Positions 56,982 through 64,000 of a stretch of 64,000 nucleotides of DNA are shown here, piece after piece. The translations under genes were made by a program, and so were the position numbers. How positions within the stretch are numbered: the first letter of the stretch is position 1; each line of letters starts with the position of its first letter. The notes beneath the pieces are model-generated. The model ran no database searches. It was not told the DNA's origin and worked only from the letters and a program-made list of their open reading frames with translations. Source of the DNA: JADKIH01 sp031385005 (lineage in GTDB: Bacteria; Bacteroidota; Bacteroidia; AKYH767-A; 2013-40CM-41-45). The stretch spans positions 317,046 through 381,045 of the forward strand of contig JANNBB010000011.1 in NCBI GenBank assembly GCA_031385005.1, in the 5' to 3' direction.

Positions 56982-57674
56982 ATGAAACAAATTTATGCCG
57001 GCGATAAGATCCTGAATCTCTTTTCGACCTATGCCATCAACAGGAACAATTCAATAGAAAGACTTATTCGAAAATGTCAGGTCTTGAATAAAACAGGCAA
57101 TATTCGTCTGCTGGAATTTGGTGCAGGAAAAGGAGAGTTTATCAATCGTTTCAAGGAAGAAAAAAATATTAAAACCATTGCTGTTGAGCAGGACCCTACT
57201 TATCGCATATTGCTGAGTGAGAATCATGAGGTTTATGAAAAGATCGACGATGTTCAAGGTGAAATTGACTTGATCTTTCTGATAGATGTATTGGAGCATC
57301 TAAATGATGATGAGGCATATTTAAAAATCTTCCATGATAAAATTAAAAAAGGCGGAACCTTATTTATTTATGTACCCGCAAGAATGGAGTTGTATTCTGA
57401 TTTCGATAAAGCAATCGGACATTTCAGGCGCTATAGTAAAAAGGAGTTGGTCGAAAAACTAATGAAAGCGGGTTTTCAGATAGAGGAATGCCGTTATCAT
57501 GAATTGTTAGGGTATGTCGCTTCAGCCATTCATAATAAATGGATGAGTCAAAAAGAGCCGACTGCAACATCGGTTCAGATTTATGATAAAGTATTGGTTC
57601 CTCTGACAAATTTTATCGAAAAGTGGATAAATCCACCAATTGGTAAAAGTCTTTATTTATTTGCCCGTGTTTAA
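56982..57674 (+). CDS. class I SAM-dependent methyltransferase
   Basis: 230 residues with the SAM motif LLEFGAGKGEFINRF (about residues 43-57), acidic loop AVEQDPTYR, and IDVLEHLNDDEAYLKIFHDKIKKGGTLFIYVPA, then FRRYSKKELVEKLMKAGF. These are the methyltransf_11/23-type patterns of glycolipid and small-molecule methyltransferases. Substrate unknown; likely works with the adjacent glycosyltransferase. Confidence 0.82.
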   Translation: MKQIYAGDKILNLFSTYAINRNNSIERLIRKCQVLNKTGNIRLLEFGAGKGEFINRFKEEKNIKTIAVEQDPTYRILLSENHEVYEKIDDVQGEIDLIFLIDVLEHLNDDEAYLKIFHDKIKKGGTLFIYVPARMELYSDFDKAIGHFRRYSKKELVEKLMKAGFQIEECRYHELLGYVASAIHNKWMSQKEPTATSVQIYDKVLVPLTNFIEKWINPPIGKSLYLFARV

Positions 57675-57799
57675 GTCTATTCCGGGCTTTGGAAGTATCT
57701 TTTTATCAACATACTATACAATATTTTCATTATTTTAGTGATTCTGAACACTTTTATTAAAAAGTTGGTTATTAAGTTTTTCTATTTAATTCAATATAT

Positions 57800-57807
57800 T
57801 ATCTTTG
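57800..57807 (+). promoter_or_regulatory. TAnnTTTG -7 box for the HU gene
   Basis: TATCTTTG matches the -7 consensus exactly, 37 bp before the HU ATG. No TTTG lies at the standard distance upstream. Confidence 0.5.
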
Positions 57808-57844
57808 CCGCCCGCTAATTAACAAAACATTAATACTCAACAAT

Positions 57845-58159
57845 ATGACTAAAGCAGAACTAGTAGCTGAAATCAGTACGAAAACAGGAATCGAGAAGAC
57901 TGTAGCATTGCAAGCCGTTGAAGCAGCTATGAAAGTGATTAAAACAACCATGTCAGATGGTGAAAACGTATATTTACGTGGTTTTGGTTCTTTTATTGTA
58001 AAAAAGAGAGCTCAGAAGCTTGGAAGAATCATTTCAAAAAACACAACAATTATTATCCCAGAACACAATATACCGGCATTTAAACCGGCAAAGACCTTCG
58101 CAAACAAGGTAAAGAATGCGAAGATTAAGAAGAATCAGACTACAGAAGCAATCGACTAG
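57845..58159 (+). CDS. HU/IHF family DNA-binding protein
   Basis: 104 residues: MTKAELVAEISTKTGIEKTVALQAVEAAM, GENVYLRGFGSFIVKKRA and the beta-arm tip NIPAFKPAKTF, all standard for HU. A Lys/Asn-rich extension of about 12 residues follows the usual end. Nucleoid protein that bends DNA. It is followed at 5 bp by the TPR gene, then the 31-residue basic protein and rng: probably one transcript. Confidence 0.95.
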   Translation: MTKAELVAEISTKTGIEKTVALQAVEAAMKVIKTTMSDGENVYLRGFGSFIVKKRAQKLGRIISKNTTIIIPEHNIPAFKPAKTFANKVKNAKIKKNQTTEAID

Positions 58160-58164
58160 TTGAA

Positions 58165-58980
58165 ATGCAAGCAGGCAGCAAACAACTCTTGCTGATTGCA
58201 GGTGCGGTCTTAGTAACTGCGGCTCTTTATTTTGCGCCACAGAAAATTAAGAAGGAAGAGCATACTGAAACTTCCGGCGCCGGTTTTTCTTTTGAAGCTG
58301 TTCTTTCCGAAGCGAAAGGACAATTAAAGCGACAAGAGGTAGATCAGATCAACAAGGTTGAAGAATCACTTAAGAGCCATTCAGGGTCTGCAGTGCTTCT
58401 CGATTCTTTAGGAAAGATGTGGGACAAGCAAAATGCTCCACAGGTTTCGGCAGTATATTTTGAACAAATTGCCGAAGCGAATCCTACAGAAAAAAACTGG
58501 TTAAATGCTGCTTTTCGATATTACGATGCTTTCAGATTGATAAGCGATTCCGCTTATCGAAAGATGTATGTCGATAAAGCGATTTCTTCCTATAAAAAGG
58601 TGTTGGCTATAAATTCCAATAACCTCGATGCCAAAACAGACCTCGGAATATGTTATGCAGAGGGTACTTCATCTCCAATGGAAGGTATCATGATGCTGAG
58701 AGAGGTGGTTAAAGAAAATCCTAACCACGAAATGGCTCAATATAATCTGGGGATTTTGTCGGTAAAATCGTCGCAATACGAAAAAGCCGTCGAAAGATTT
58801 GAAAAAGTGCTGGAAATCAACCCAACAAATAAAGAAGCCCGCTTCTTACTCGGAAGAACTTTCTTGATGATGGGAAAAAAAGATTTAGCTTTGAAAAATC
58901 TAGAAATGATCAGGGAAACGGAAAATTCCCGGTTAAACCAAGAAGTGAACAACCTAATTAATCAGATAAATAACAATTAA
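58165..58980 (+). CDS. tetratricopeptide repeat protein, membrane-anchored
   Basis: 271 residues: one N-terminal TM helix (LLLIAGAVLVTAALYF), then helical repeats, clearest at MAQYNLGILSVKSSQYEKAVERFEKVLEINPTNKEARFLLGRTFLMMGKKDLALKNLEMI (residues about 190-255, two TPRs). Predicted scaffold facing the periplasm. It lies between HU and rng, a fixed neighbour in related genomes as far as I recall. Specific partners unknown. Confidence 0.8.
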   Translation: MQAGSKQLLLIAGAVLVTAALYFAPQKIKKEEHTETSGAGFSFEAVLSEAKGQLKRQEVDQINKVEESLKSHSGSAVLLDSLGKMWDKQNAPQVSAVYFEQIAEANPTEKNWLNAAFRYYDAFRLISDSAYRKMYVDKAISSYKKVLAINSNNLDAKTDLGICYAEGTSSPMEGIMMLREVVKENPNHEMAQYNLGILSVKSSQYEKAVERFEKVLEINPTNKEARFLLGRTFLMMGKKDLALKNLEMIRETENSRLNQEVNNLINQINNN

Positions 58981-58991
58981 ACCTTCAGTAC

Positions 58992-59087
58992 ATGCCAAGC
59001 GGTAAAAAAAGAAAAAGACATAAGATGGCAACGCATAAGCGTAAGAAGCGTCTTAGAAAGAACAGACATAAGAAAAAGAGCCGGTAA
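58992..59087 (+). CDS. 31-residue basic protein (ribosome-associated mS38/bS22-like)
   Basis: ATG 58992 to TAA 59085-59087 encodes 31 residues, almost all Lys/Arg/His: MPSGKKRKRHKMATHKRKKR then LRKNRHKKKSR. The KKRKRHKM..HKRKKRLRKNRHKKK pattern resembles the AURKAIP1/COX24 (DUF1713) family of very small ribosomal proteins. It begins 12 bp after the TPR gene stop, so it is likely co-transcribed with it. It is too short for normal ORF calling, so it is easily missed in annotation. Confidence 0.75.
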   Translation: MPSGKKRKRHKMATHKRKKRLRKNRHKKKSR

Positions 59088-59097
59088 ACCCGCCTGA

Positions 59098-59155
59098 CGT
59101 TTGCCGTTTTCAGGTAACTATTTCGTTACGAATGGTTCACCGAAAACGGCAAGCG
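59098..59155 (+). promoter_or_regulatory. hairpin upstream of rng (terminator or leader structure)
   Basis: TTGCCGTTTTC (59101-59111) and GAAAACGGCAA (59142-59152) are exact complements, extended to 14 pairs by CG/T outside with one T-G wobble. Inside lies a second 5-bp stem, GTAAC/GTTAC. GGTTTTAT follows. It lies right after the 31-residue gene and 163 bp before rng. It may end that transcript, or be a 5' leader structure that controls rng, as RNase E mRNAs in other bacteria do. Confidence 0.55.
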
Positions 59156-59318
59156 GTTTTATGCCCATCAGCTTTTCGGAAAAATATTTTTAGTATACGA
59201 TGCGTCGTATATATCTCTCTAATCCCGATGTGGCATTTTAAATTTATGTCCAAAAAATTGTTCAGTTGTTTTCTCCATGCTGCCTGTCAATTCTGTAGAG
59301 TTTGTAAAAAATTTTTAA

Positions 59319-60884
59319 TTGAACAGCGAACTAGTAATTAGCTCAACCCCTGACGAAGTAACCATTGCCCTGCTTGAAGACAAATATCTTGTTGAGTTAA
59401 ACAGTGAAAAAAAAGATCAGCGCTTTCAGGTCGGCGATATTTACCTCGGCCGTGTAAAGAAACTCATTCAGGGACTTAATGCCGCGTTTGTTGACGTTGG
59501 CCATGAGAAAGATGCGTTTTTGCATTACCTCGATCTCGGTCCACAAGTGCAATCTCTTCTCAAACTTATCCGTCTTACTACCAGTAGTAAAAGCCCGGAT
59601 CCGATGCTGACCTCTTTTCAGCTCGATAAGGACATCGATAAGGGCGGAAAAATAACGAACGTACTTTCACCGAATCAGTGGGTGCTTGTTCAGGTAGCCA
59701 AGGAGCCCATTTCATCAAAAGGTCCCCGTATTACATCAGAGATTTCACTTGCCGGTCGTTTTGTGGTAATGGTTCCATTCACCGACCACGTATCGATTTC
59801 TCAAAAAATCAAAAGCGCCGAAGAGCGACAGCGTTTGAAACGTCTTGCCATGAGTATTAAACCGAAAGGATTTGGTCTCATCGTGCGTACCGTAGCCGAA
59901 GGAAAAAAAGTTGCAGAACTCGATAAGGATATCCAGGATCTCGTTTCTAAATGGAAATCCGCTTTTCAGATGTTGCTTACTGCAAAGCCCCCTCAAAAAA
60001 TATTGGGGGAGATGAACCGGACATCTACCATCCTTCGTGATCTATTGAATGCTAATTTCAATGCCATTCACGTAAACGATCCTGCACTTGCTGAAGAAAT
60101 AAAAAGCTACATCAGCGGTATAGCTCCCGAGCAAACAGAAATTGTCAAGTTATATAAAGGCAAGCAACCCATATTCGAACATTTTGGAGTAGAGAAGCAG
60201 ATTAAAGCAAGCTTCGGAAAAACAGTTACCATGTCGAATGGATCTTACTTAATCGTTGAACATACGGAAGCCATGCATGTGATTGACGTTAACAGCGGAG
60301 GCAGAGTAAAAGGCGACAATGAATCTACACAGGAGGCGAATGCCTTGCAGGTTAACCTGGATTCTGCCGTAGAAGTTGCGCGCCAGCTACGCATGCGTGA
60401 TATGGGAGGGATTATTGTTGTTGACTTTATCGACATGCACAATCCCCAAAACCGTAAAACACTTTTCGAGAAACTCAAAAATGAGATGAAGCGCGACAGG
60501 GCCAAGCATACGATTCTGCCGCCAAGTAAATTCGGACTCATTCAGATTACCCGTCAGCGTGTTCGTCCGGAAACCAATATAACGACTGTTGAAAAATGTC
60601 CTTCTTGCGACGGCACAGGCGAAATTAAAGCGAGTGTATTAATTGTAGATGATATCGAAAACAACCTTCGATATTTTGTCAGTGAACAAAATGAGAAACA
60701 TTTGGTGCTTTCCGTACATCCTTATCTCGAAGCATTTATTAATAAAGGAACGATTTTCAAGGCATCTATTGCAGAGAAATGGAGAAAGAAATTCAAGGTT
60801 AAATTCAAGGTTGTTCCCAACAATAATTACCATATGCTGGAGTATCACTTCTTCAACAAAGCGGAAGAAGAAATTAAAATTTGA
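59319..60884 (+). CDS. rng: ribonuclease E/G
   Basis: 521 residues starting at TTG (MNSELVISSTPDEVTIALLEDKYLVEL after conversion), the expected N-terminus for the family. S1-type domain with LGRVKKLIQGLNAAFVDVGHEKDAFLHYLDL, then RNase H-like and DNase I-like parts with ERQRLKRLAMSIKPKGFGLIVRT, VIDVNSGGRVKG (metal/catalytic Asn-Asp region), MRDMGGIIVVDFIDM and the Zn-link CPSCDGTG. 5'-monophosphate-sensing endoribonuclease for rRNA maturation and mRNA decay. No long C-terminal scaffold, so RNase G-like. Confidence 0.94.
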   Translation: MNSELVISSTPDEVTIALLEDKYLVELNSEKKDQRFQVGDIYLGRVKKLIQGLNAAFVDVGHEKDAFLHYLDLGPQVQSLLKLIRLTTSSKSPDPMLTSFQLDKDIDKGGKITNVLSPNQWVLVQVAKEPISSKGPRITSEISLAGRFVVMVPFTDHVSISQKIKSAEERQRLKRLAMSIKPKGFGLIVRTVAEGKKVAELDKDIQDLVSKWKSAFQMLLTAKPPQKILGEMNRTSTILRDLLNANFNAIHVNDPALAEEIKSYISGIAPEQTEIVKLYKGKQPIFEHFGVEKQIKASFGKTVTMSNGSYLIVEHTEAMHVIDVNSGGRVKGDNESTQEANALQVNLDSAVEVARQLRMRDMGGIIVVDFIDMHNPQNRKTLFEKLKNEMKRDRAKHTILPPSKFGLIQITRQRVRPETNITTVEKCPSCDGTGEIKASVLIVDDIENNLRYFVSEQNEKHLVLSVHPYLEAFINKGTIFKASIAEKWRKKFKVKFKVVPNNNYHMLEYHFFNKAEEEIKI

Positions 60885-60931
60885 TATATCTTCGTTTCAA
60901 AACTGATTTCAAAATTTAATATCACTTTAAT

Positions 60932-61495
60932 ATGAAAATTCTTAAAAAAATTCTGTTTATTCTCGGAATGATTATTTTAATTGTTGCGGCAATCGGATTT
61001 TTATTTTTTCCATCACACATTCATGTCGATAGAAGCACAACTGTGAATCAGCCAACATCTATTGTTTTTAATTACATGAATGGTTTCGAAAACTGGAATA
61101 AATGGTCGCCTTGGTATGAGTTAGATCCAAATGCGAAGTATTCTTTTGAAGGTCCTAAGTCAGGAGCCGGTTCTGTTTTCGTATGGGAAAGTACCGTAGA
61201 AAATGTAGGCAAAGGAAAGATGACGATTACCGATGCGAAGCCCGATTCTGTTATTCGAATAAATCTCAACTTCATGGAAAACGGAGAAGCGAAATCTTCT
61301 TTTACATTCAATCCTGAAGGTGGAAGTACAAAGATCACCTGGAATTTTGATGTTGAAGCCGGCGTAAATCCATTGATGAGAATTTTCGGAAGTTTCATGG
61401 ATGGCATGATTGGCAAAGAATATGAAAAGGGCTTGAGTAATCTTAAAACAAAACTGGAAGCTATTCAGCCACCTGCCGAAATCATAGCACAATAA
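60932..61495 (+). CDS. SRPBCC-family protein (polyketide-cyclase-like) with one TM helix
   Basis: 187 residues: N-terminal TM helix (ILFILGMIILIVAAIGFLFF), then an alpha/beta START-like fold with HVDRSTTVNQPTSIVFNYMNGFENWNKWSPWYELDP and a C-terminal helix. These proteins are common single-copy accessories in Bacteroidota; ligand unknown. Neighbours rng and recX are unrelated in function. Confidence 0.82.
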   Translation: MKILKKILFILGMIILIVAAIGFLFFPSHIHVDRSTTVNQPTSIVFNYMNGFENWNKWSPWYELDPNAKYSFEGPKSGAGSVFVWESTVENVGKGKMTITDAKPDSVIRINLNFMENGEAKSSFTFNPEGGSTKITWNFDVEAGVNPLMRIFGSFMDGMIGKEYEKGLSNLKTKLEAIQPPAEIIAQ

Positions 61496-61506
61496 CAAAT
61501 AAATAA

Positions 61507-61983
61507 ATGCCTAAAATTATACCCACGCCGGAAAAGGCATTAAAGAAAGCGGAGAATTATTGCGTCTTTCAGGAAAGAAGTCAGCAGGAAGTAAGAGATA
61601 AAATCTATTCCTGGGGACTCCATCGTAAGGAGGTAGAAGAAATAATATCTACCCTGATCTCAACCGATTTTTTAAAGGAAGAACGGTTTGCTTTAGCTTT
61701 CGCCGGAGGTAAATTCAGAATTAAAAAATGGGGCAGACATAAAATCCGGAAAGCACTTCAGGATAAAAAAGTTTCAGAACCGTTGATCAACAAAGCACTT
61801 TCTCAAATCGACGAAGTGGAATATAAAAAAACATTGCAACGACTGATTACCGAAAGAACAAAACTTGTTAAAGAAGCTAATTCATTTAAAAAGAAAAATA
61901 AGATTGCAACCTATGCCATCTCCCGCGGTTTCGAACCGGAAATGGTTTGGGAGATTATCGGCCAACCTTCTTCAATTAGCTAA
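61507..61983 (+). CDS. recX: regulatory protein RecX
   Basis: 158 residues in three helical repeats, with SQQEVRDKIYSWGLHRKEVEEII, TDFLKEERFALAFAGGKFRIKKWGRHKIRKALQDKKVSEPLINKAL. RecX inhibits RecA filament function. Length is in the usual 150-170 range. recA is not in the window. The stop TAA lies within the intergenic repeat cluster at 61979. Confidence 0.88.
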   Translation: MPKIIPTPEKALKKAENYCVFQERSQQEVRDKIYSWGLHRKEVEEIISTLISTDFLKEERFALAFAGGKFRIKKWGRHKIRKALQDKKVSEPLINKALSQIDEVEYKKTLQRLITERTKLVKEANSFKKKNKIATYAISRGFEPEMVWEIIGQPSSIS

Positions 61984-62066
61984 TTAACGAATTAACAAGT
62001 TGACGAATTAAACAAATTGAATCATCCCATTAGCTAATTAACGAATTAGCTAATTAACTAATTATA
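61979..62066. repeat. AATTAGCTAATT / TTCGTTAA repeat cluster 3
   Basis: Tandem degenerate units (GCTAATTAACGAATTA) run from the last codons of recX to just before prfB. The final ATTATAAAAG (62061-62070) is repeated at 63541-63550 next to the ArsC-like gene start. Confidence 0.7.
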
Positions 62067-62071
62067 AAAGT

Positions 62072-63164
62072 ATGACATCAGATCAGGTAAAAGACATTAA
62101 AGAGCGCACGGAAGCGTTGAGGGGGTACCTTTGACATCGATAGTAAACTCAGAGCGATAGAGGAAGAAGAGTTCCTGACGCATGCTCCTGATTTCTGGAA
62201 TGACCCTAAGAAGGCAGAGCATGTTTTAAAAGACATCAGCTTAAAGAAAAAGTGGACATTACCCTATAGCCAACTCGTATCGGCTGTTGAAGATAATATT
62301 GTATTGTTTGATTTTTATAAAGAGGGATCGGCTACAGAAGCAGAAGTTGATGCGCAGTATAAGTTAGTGTTAAAGAAGTTGGAGGACATGGAGTTTAAGC
62401 GCATGTTGGGAGCTGAAGAAGATCAACTCGATTCTTTTTTAAATATCAATTCCGGTGCAGGTGGAACAGAGAGTCAGGATTGGGCAGAGATGCTTATGCG
62501 CATGTACATTATGTGGGGCGAGAAGAATGGATATAAGGTAACGGAAGTGGATATTCAACCCGGAGACGGTGCAGGAATAAAATCAGCCACACTTCAATTC
62601 GAAGGCGACTTTGCCTATGGATTTTTGAAGGCCGAAAGCGGTGTACACAGACTAGTTCGTATTTCTCCTTTCGACAGCAATGCCAAAAGACATACTTCTT
62701 TTGCTTCTATTTTTGCTTACCCTGTAGTTGATGATTCCATCGACATTGAAATTAAAGACGCAGATATTGAAATACAAACTTCACGCTCGGGTGGAGCAGG
62801 GGGACAGAATGTCAACAAGGTTGAAACCAAGGTTCAGCTTACACACGTGCCGACAGGAATAGTAGTGGTATGTCAGGTGGAACGCTCGCAAGGCGGAAAC
62901 AAAGACCGCGCAATGAAGATGCTAAAGTCACTTCTCTATGAGCGCGAATTGCGTAAACGGACAGAAGCCAAAGCTGCACAAGAAGCCACGAAGAAAAAAA
63001 TTGAATGGGGATCTCAAATCCGTTCCTATGTATTTCATCCTTACAAACTCGTAAAAGACAACCGCACCGATTATGAAACATCCGACGTCCAGGGTGTAAT
63101 GGATGGCGGCCTGAGCGAATTTATGAAAGCGTATTTGATGGAATACAGCGGCAGAATCAGCTAA
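62072..63164 (+). CDS. prfB: peptide chain release factor 2, with programmed +1 frameshift
   Basis: Translation starts at ATG 62072, reads 20 codons to CTT and meets TGA at 62132-62134; a +1 shift continues at GAC 62133 to 63164, giving 363 residues. This is the classical RF2 autoregulatory frameshift: low RF2 stalls at TGA and favours the shift. In-frame after the shift: DIDSKLRAIEEEEFLTHAPDFW, NINSGAGGTESQDWAEMLMRMY, the SPF recognition motif in RISPFDSNAKRHTSF, GGQ in RSGGAGGQNVNKVETK and QVERSQGGNKDRAM. The frame from 62304 alone is an incomplete gene product. Confidence 0.96.
62120..62134 (+). promoter_or_regulatory. RF2 frameshift cassette
   Basis: AGGGGG (62120-62125), TAC, then slippery CTT (62129-62131) and TGA (62132-62134). 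The SD-like G run three bases before the slip codon is the arrangement that stimulates +1 slippage in other bacteria. Confidence 0.93.
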
Positions 63165-63207
63165 TTAGCTGATTCGTTAATTCGTTAATTCGTTAATTAG
63201 TTAATCA
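63161..63207. repeat. AATTAGCTAATT / TTCGTTAA repeat cluster 4
   Basis: Tandem TTCGTTAA units run from the prfB stop (63162-63164) into the left inverted repeat of the element described at 63195-63535. Confidence 0.7.
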
Positions 63208-63535
63208 CTGTTGTCCGGTTAAAATTAAGAACAACCTGTAAAGGATTAATTTTTATTAAAAAGTCAATAAAAATTATAATTAAAAAAGTAAGCCCCAAGT
63301 TTGAACAGTAAAATGAAACGAAAACAATAATCGAAGAGGTGCGAGGGCCGTCCACGCACTGCGCGGCGATGGCATCGTCAGAAGCCACAAAGCGCGAGTA
63401 TAAATCGCGCTGATGCCGGAGCTGTGCGTGGGGTCTTTTTTCTTTTGCTTACTTTTCTTTTTGGACAAGCAAAAAGAAAAGTAAGGATGTTAGTACCGGT
63501 CTTTGTTTTATCCGGGCAACAGTGATTAACGAATT
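63195..63535. mobile_element. 341-bp element bounded by 24-bp inverted repeats, with nested hairpins (MITE-like)
   Basis: 63195-63218 and 63512-63535 are reverse complements over 24 bp with two mismatches. Inside: a nested stem of CCACGCAC (63352-63359) with GTGCGTGG (63424-63431), GGCATC (63371-63376) with GATGCC (63412-63417), and a tip hairpin AGCGCGA / TCGCGCT (63391-63397, 63405-63411); then a T-rich tract and a perfect 16-bp stem 63448-63463 / 63470-63485. The GC content of 63334-63431 is well above the surroundings. There is no ORF that I trust. It may be a miniature transposable or REP element or a structured RNA that also ends prfB transcription. Confidence 0.6.
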
Positions 63536-63554
63536 AGCTAATTATAAAAGCGCG

Positions 63555-63899
63555 ATGATAAAAATATTTTTCAAATCAACCTGCTCCACTTGTAGAACAG
63601 CATTATCGCTGATTAAAGAAAATACAAAAGAAGAGTATGAGTTAATTGAATATACAGTCGATGTGCCGAGTGAAAAAGAAATCAAAGAAGTGTTGAAGAT
63701 GTTGGGTATGAAAGCCGAACAATTGGTTCGAAAAAAGGAAAGGCTATACAAAGAAAAGTACGATGGCAAAAAAATACCCAATGCTGAATGGATAAAAATT
63801 CTTCACAAGCACCCCATCCTTATCGAGCGCCCCATCGTAATTAAAGATGGAAAAGCGATTATCGGAAGACCGGTGGAGAGGGTTTTGGAAGTTATTTAG
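63555..63899 (+). CDS. ArsC/Spx-family thioredoxin-fold protein
   Basis: 114 residues from ATG 63555 (the frame extends to a GTG at 63522 inside the repeat, less likely). IKIFFKSTCSTCRTALSLI has a CxxC motif, followed by YTVDVPSEKEIKEVLKMLGM, the Arg/Lys-rich VRKKERLY and HPILIERPIVIKDGKAIIGRPVERV, which is the ArsC/Spx pattern. Family members are arsenate reductases or redox-sensing regulators; which applies is undetermined, and no ars genes are nearby. Confidence 0.82.
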   Translation: MIKIFFKSTCSTCRTALSLIKENTKEEYELIEYTVDVPSEKEIKEVLKMLGMKAEQLVRKKERLYKEKYDGKKIPNAEWIKILHKHPILIERPIVIKDGKAIIGRPVERVLEVI

Positions 63900-64000
63900 T
63901 TTTTAATGACCCACAAGACGTCGTAATAAAAATTATTTAATAGACTTTTTAACACTAACTTTTTAATTTCTTATTATTTAAATGATTTTTTAAGTGTATT

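Noticed and set aside
62304..63164. prfB called as a 286-residue protein from an internal Met
   Set aside because: The upstream frame joined by the programmed shift gives the expected 363-residue RF2 with the usual N-terminus.
63352..63431. tRNA-like cloverleaf in the element after prfB
   Set aside because: The stems are nested, not a four-arm layout, and there is no T-loop or anticodon arm.

Overview
The window looks like a chromosomal segment of a low-GC Bacteroidota genome (Flavobacteriia / Sphingobacteriia / Chitinophagia-like). Evidence: gliding genes gldE and gldD next to ssb and mutY; a giant PKD-repeat secreted protein and a short Fn3-like protein of the type seen in type IX secretion hosts; an outer-membrane TonB-receptor-like barrel; paired CorC/CNNM proteins; a purH-mreBCD-mrdA-rodA cluster; a tRNA whose gene lacks CCA; and several promoters of the Bacteroidota form TTTG-N18..20-TAnnTTTG. 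TGA serves as an ordinary stop in many genes here. Species cannot be named from the window.

Layout. 1-1.4 kb: decayed accessory DNA (an ORF6N gene broken by an in-frame TGA, and the C-terminal stub of a type ISP restriction-modification helicase). 1.7-9.6 kb: housekeeping metabolism and repair (aspartate kinase, GNAT, serA, fbp, mfd). 9.6-13.1 kb: a lipoprotein with a degenerate deacetylase-like domain and a MacB-type permease. 13.3-20.8 kb: purH followed by the rod-shape / elongasome operon mreB-mreC-mreD-mrdA-rodA. 20.9-22.0 kb: two tandem cytochrome P460-like lipoproteins closed by strong terminators. 22.1-26.6 kb (minus): lptC, a small membrane protein, a CorC-type protein and a PpiD-like foldase, i.e. 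envelope biogenesis. 27-31.4 kb: M13 peptidase, DEAD-type helicase (with DEAE motif), EamA transporter. 31.4-38.6 kb (minus): outer-membrane receptor-like protein, M20 dipeptidase, gpmI, histidine kinase. 38.8-45.2 kb (minus): 1927-residue PKD/Fn3 protein lacking a sorting domain, plus a small secreted protein. 45.5-51.2 kb: unknown helical protein, response regulator, tRNA-Phe, coaX, an outer-membrane protein, heme A synthase. 51.2-60.9 kb: a GldE-GldD fusion, ssb, a DUF2061-CysC fusion, mutY, glycosyltransferase, methyltransferase, HU, TPR protein, a 31-residue basic protein and rng. 60.9-63.9 kb: SRPBCC protein, recX, prfB with its programmed +1 frameshift, a 340-bp inverted-repeat-bounded element, and an ArsC-like protein.

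Most genes are conserved core functions. The features most worth a second look are the single-ORF GldE-GldD fusion (with a promoter-like box lying in the ssb terminator), the TIR-bounded structured element after prfB, the family of intergenic AATTAGCTAATT/TTCGTTAA repeats, the DUF2061-APS kinase fusion with no sulfurylase nearby, the SSB with a non-standard C-terminal tip, and the ORF6N gene carrying a perfect 31-bp palindrome beside its nonsense codon. I see no CRISPR array, complete insertion sequence, prophage or rRNA operon.
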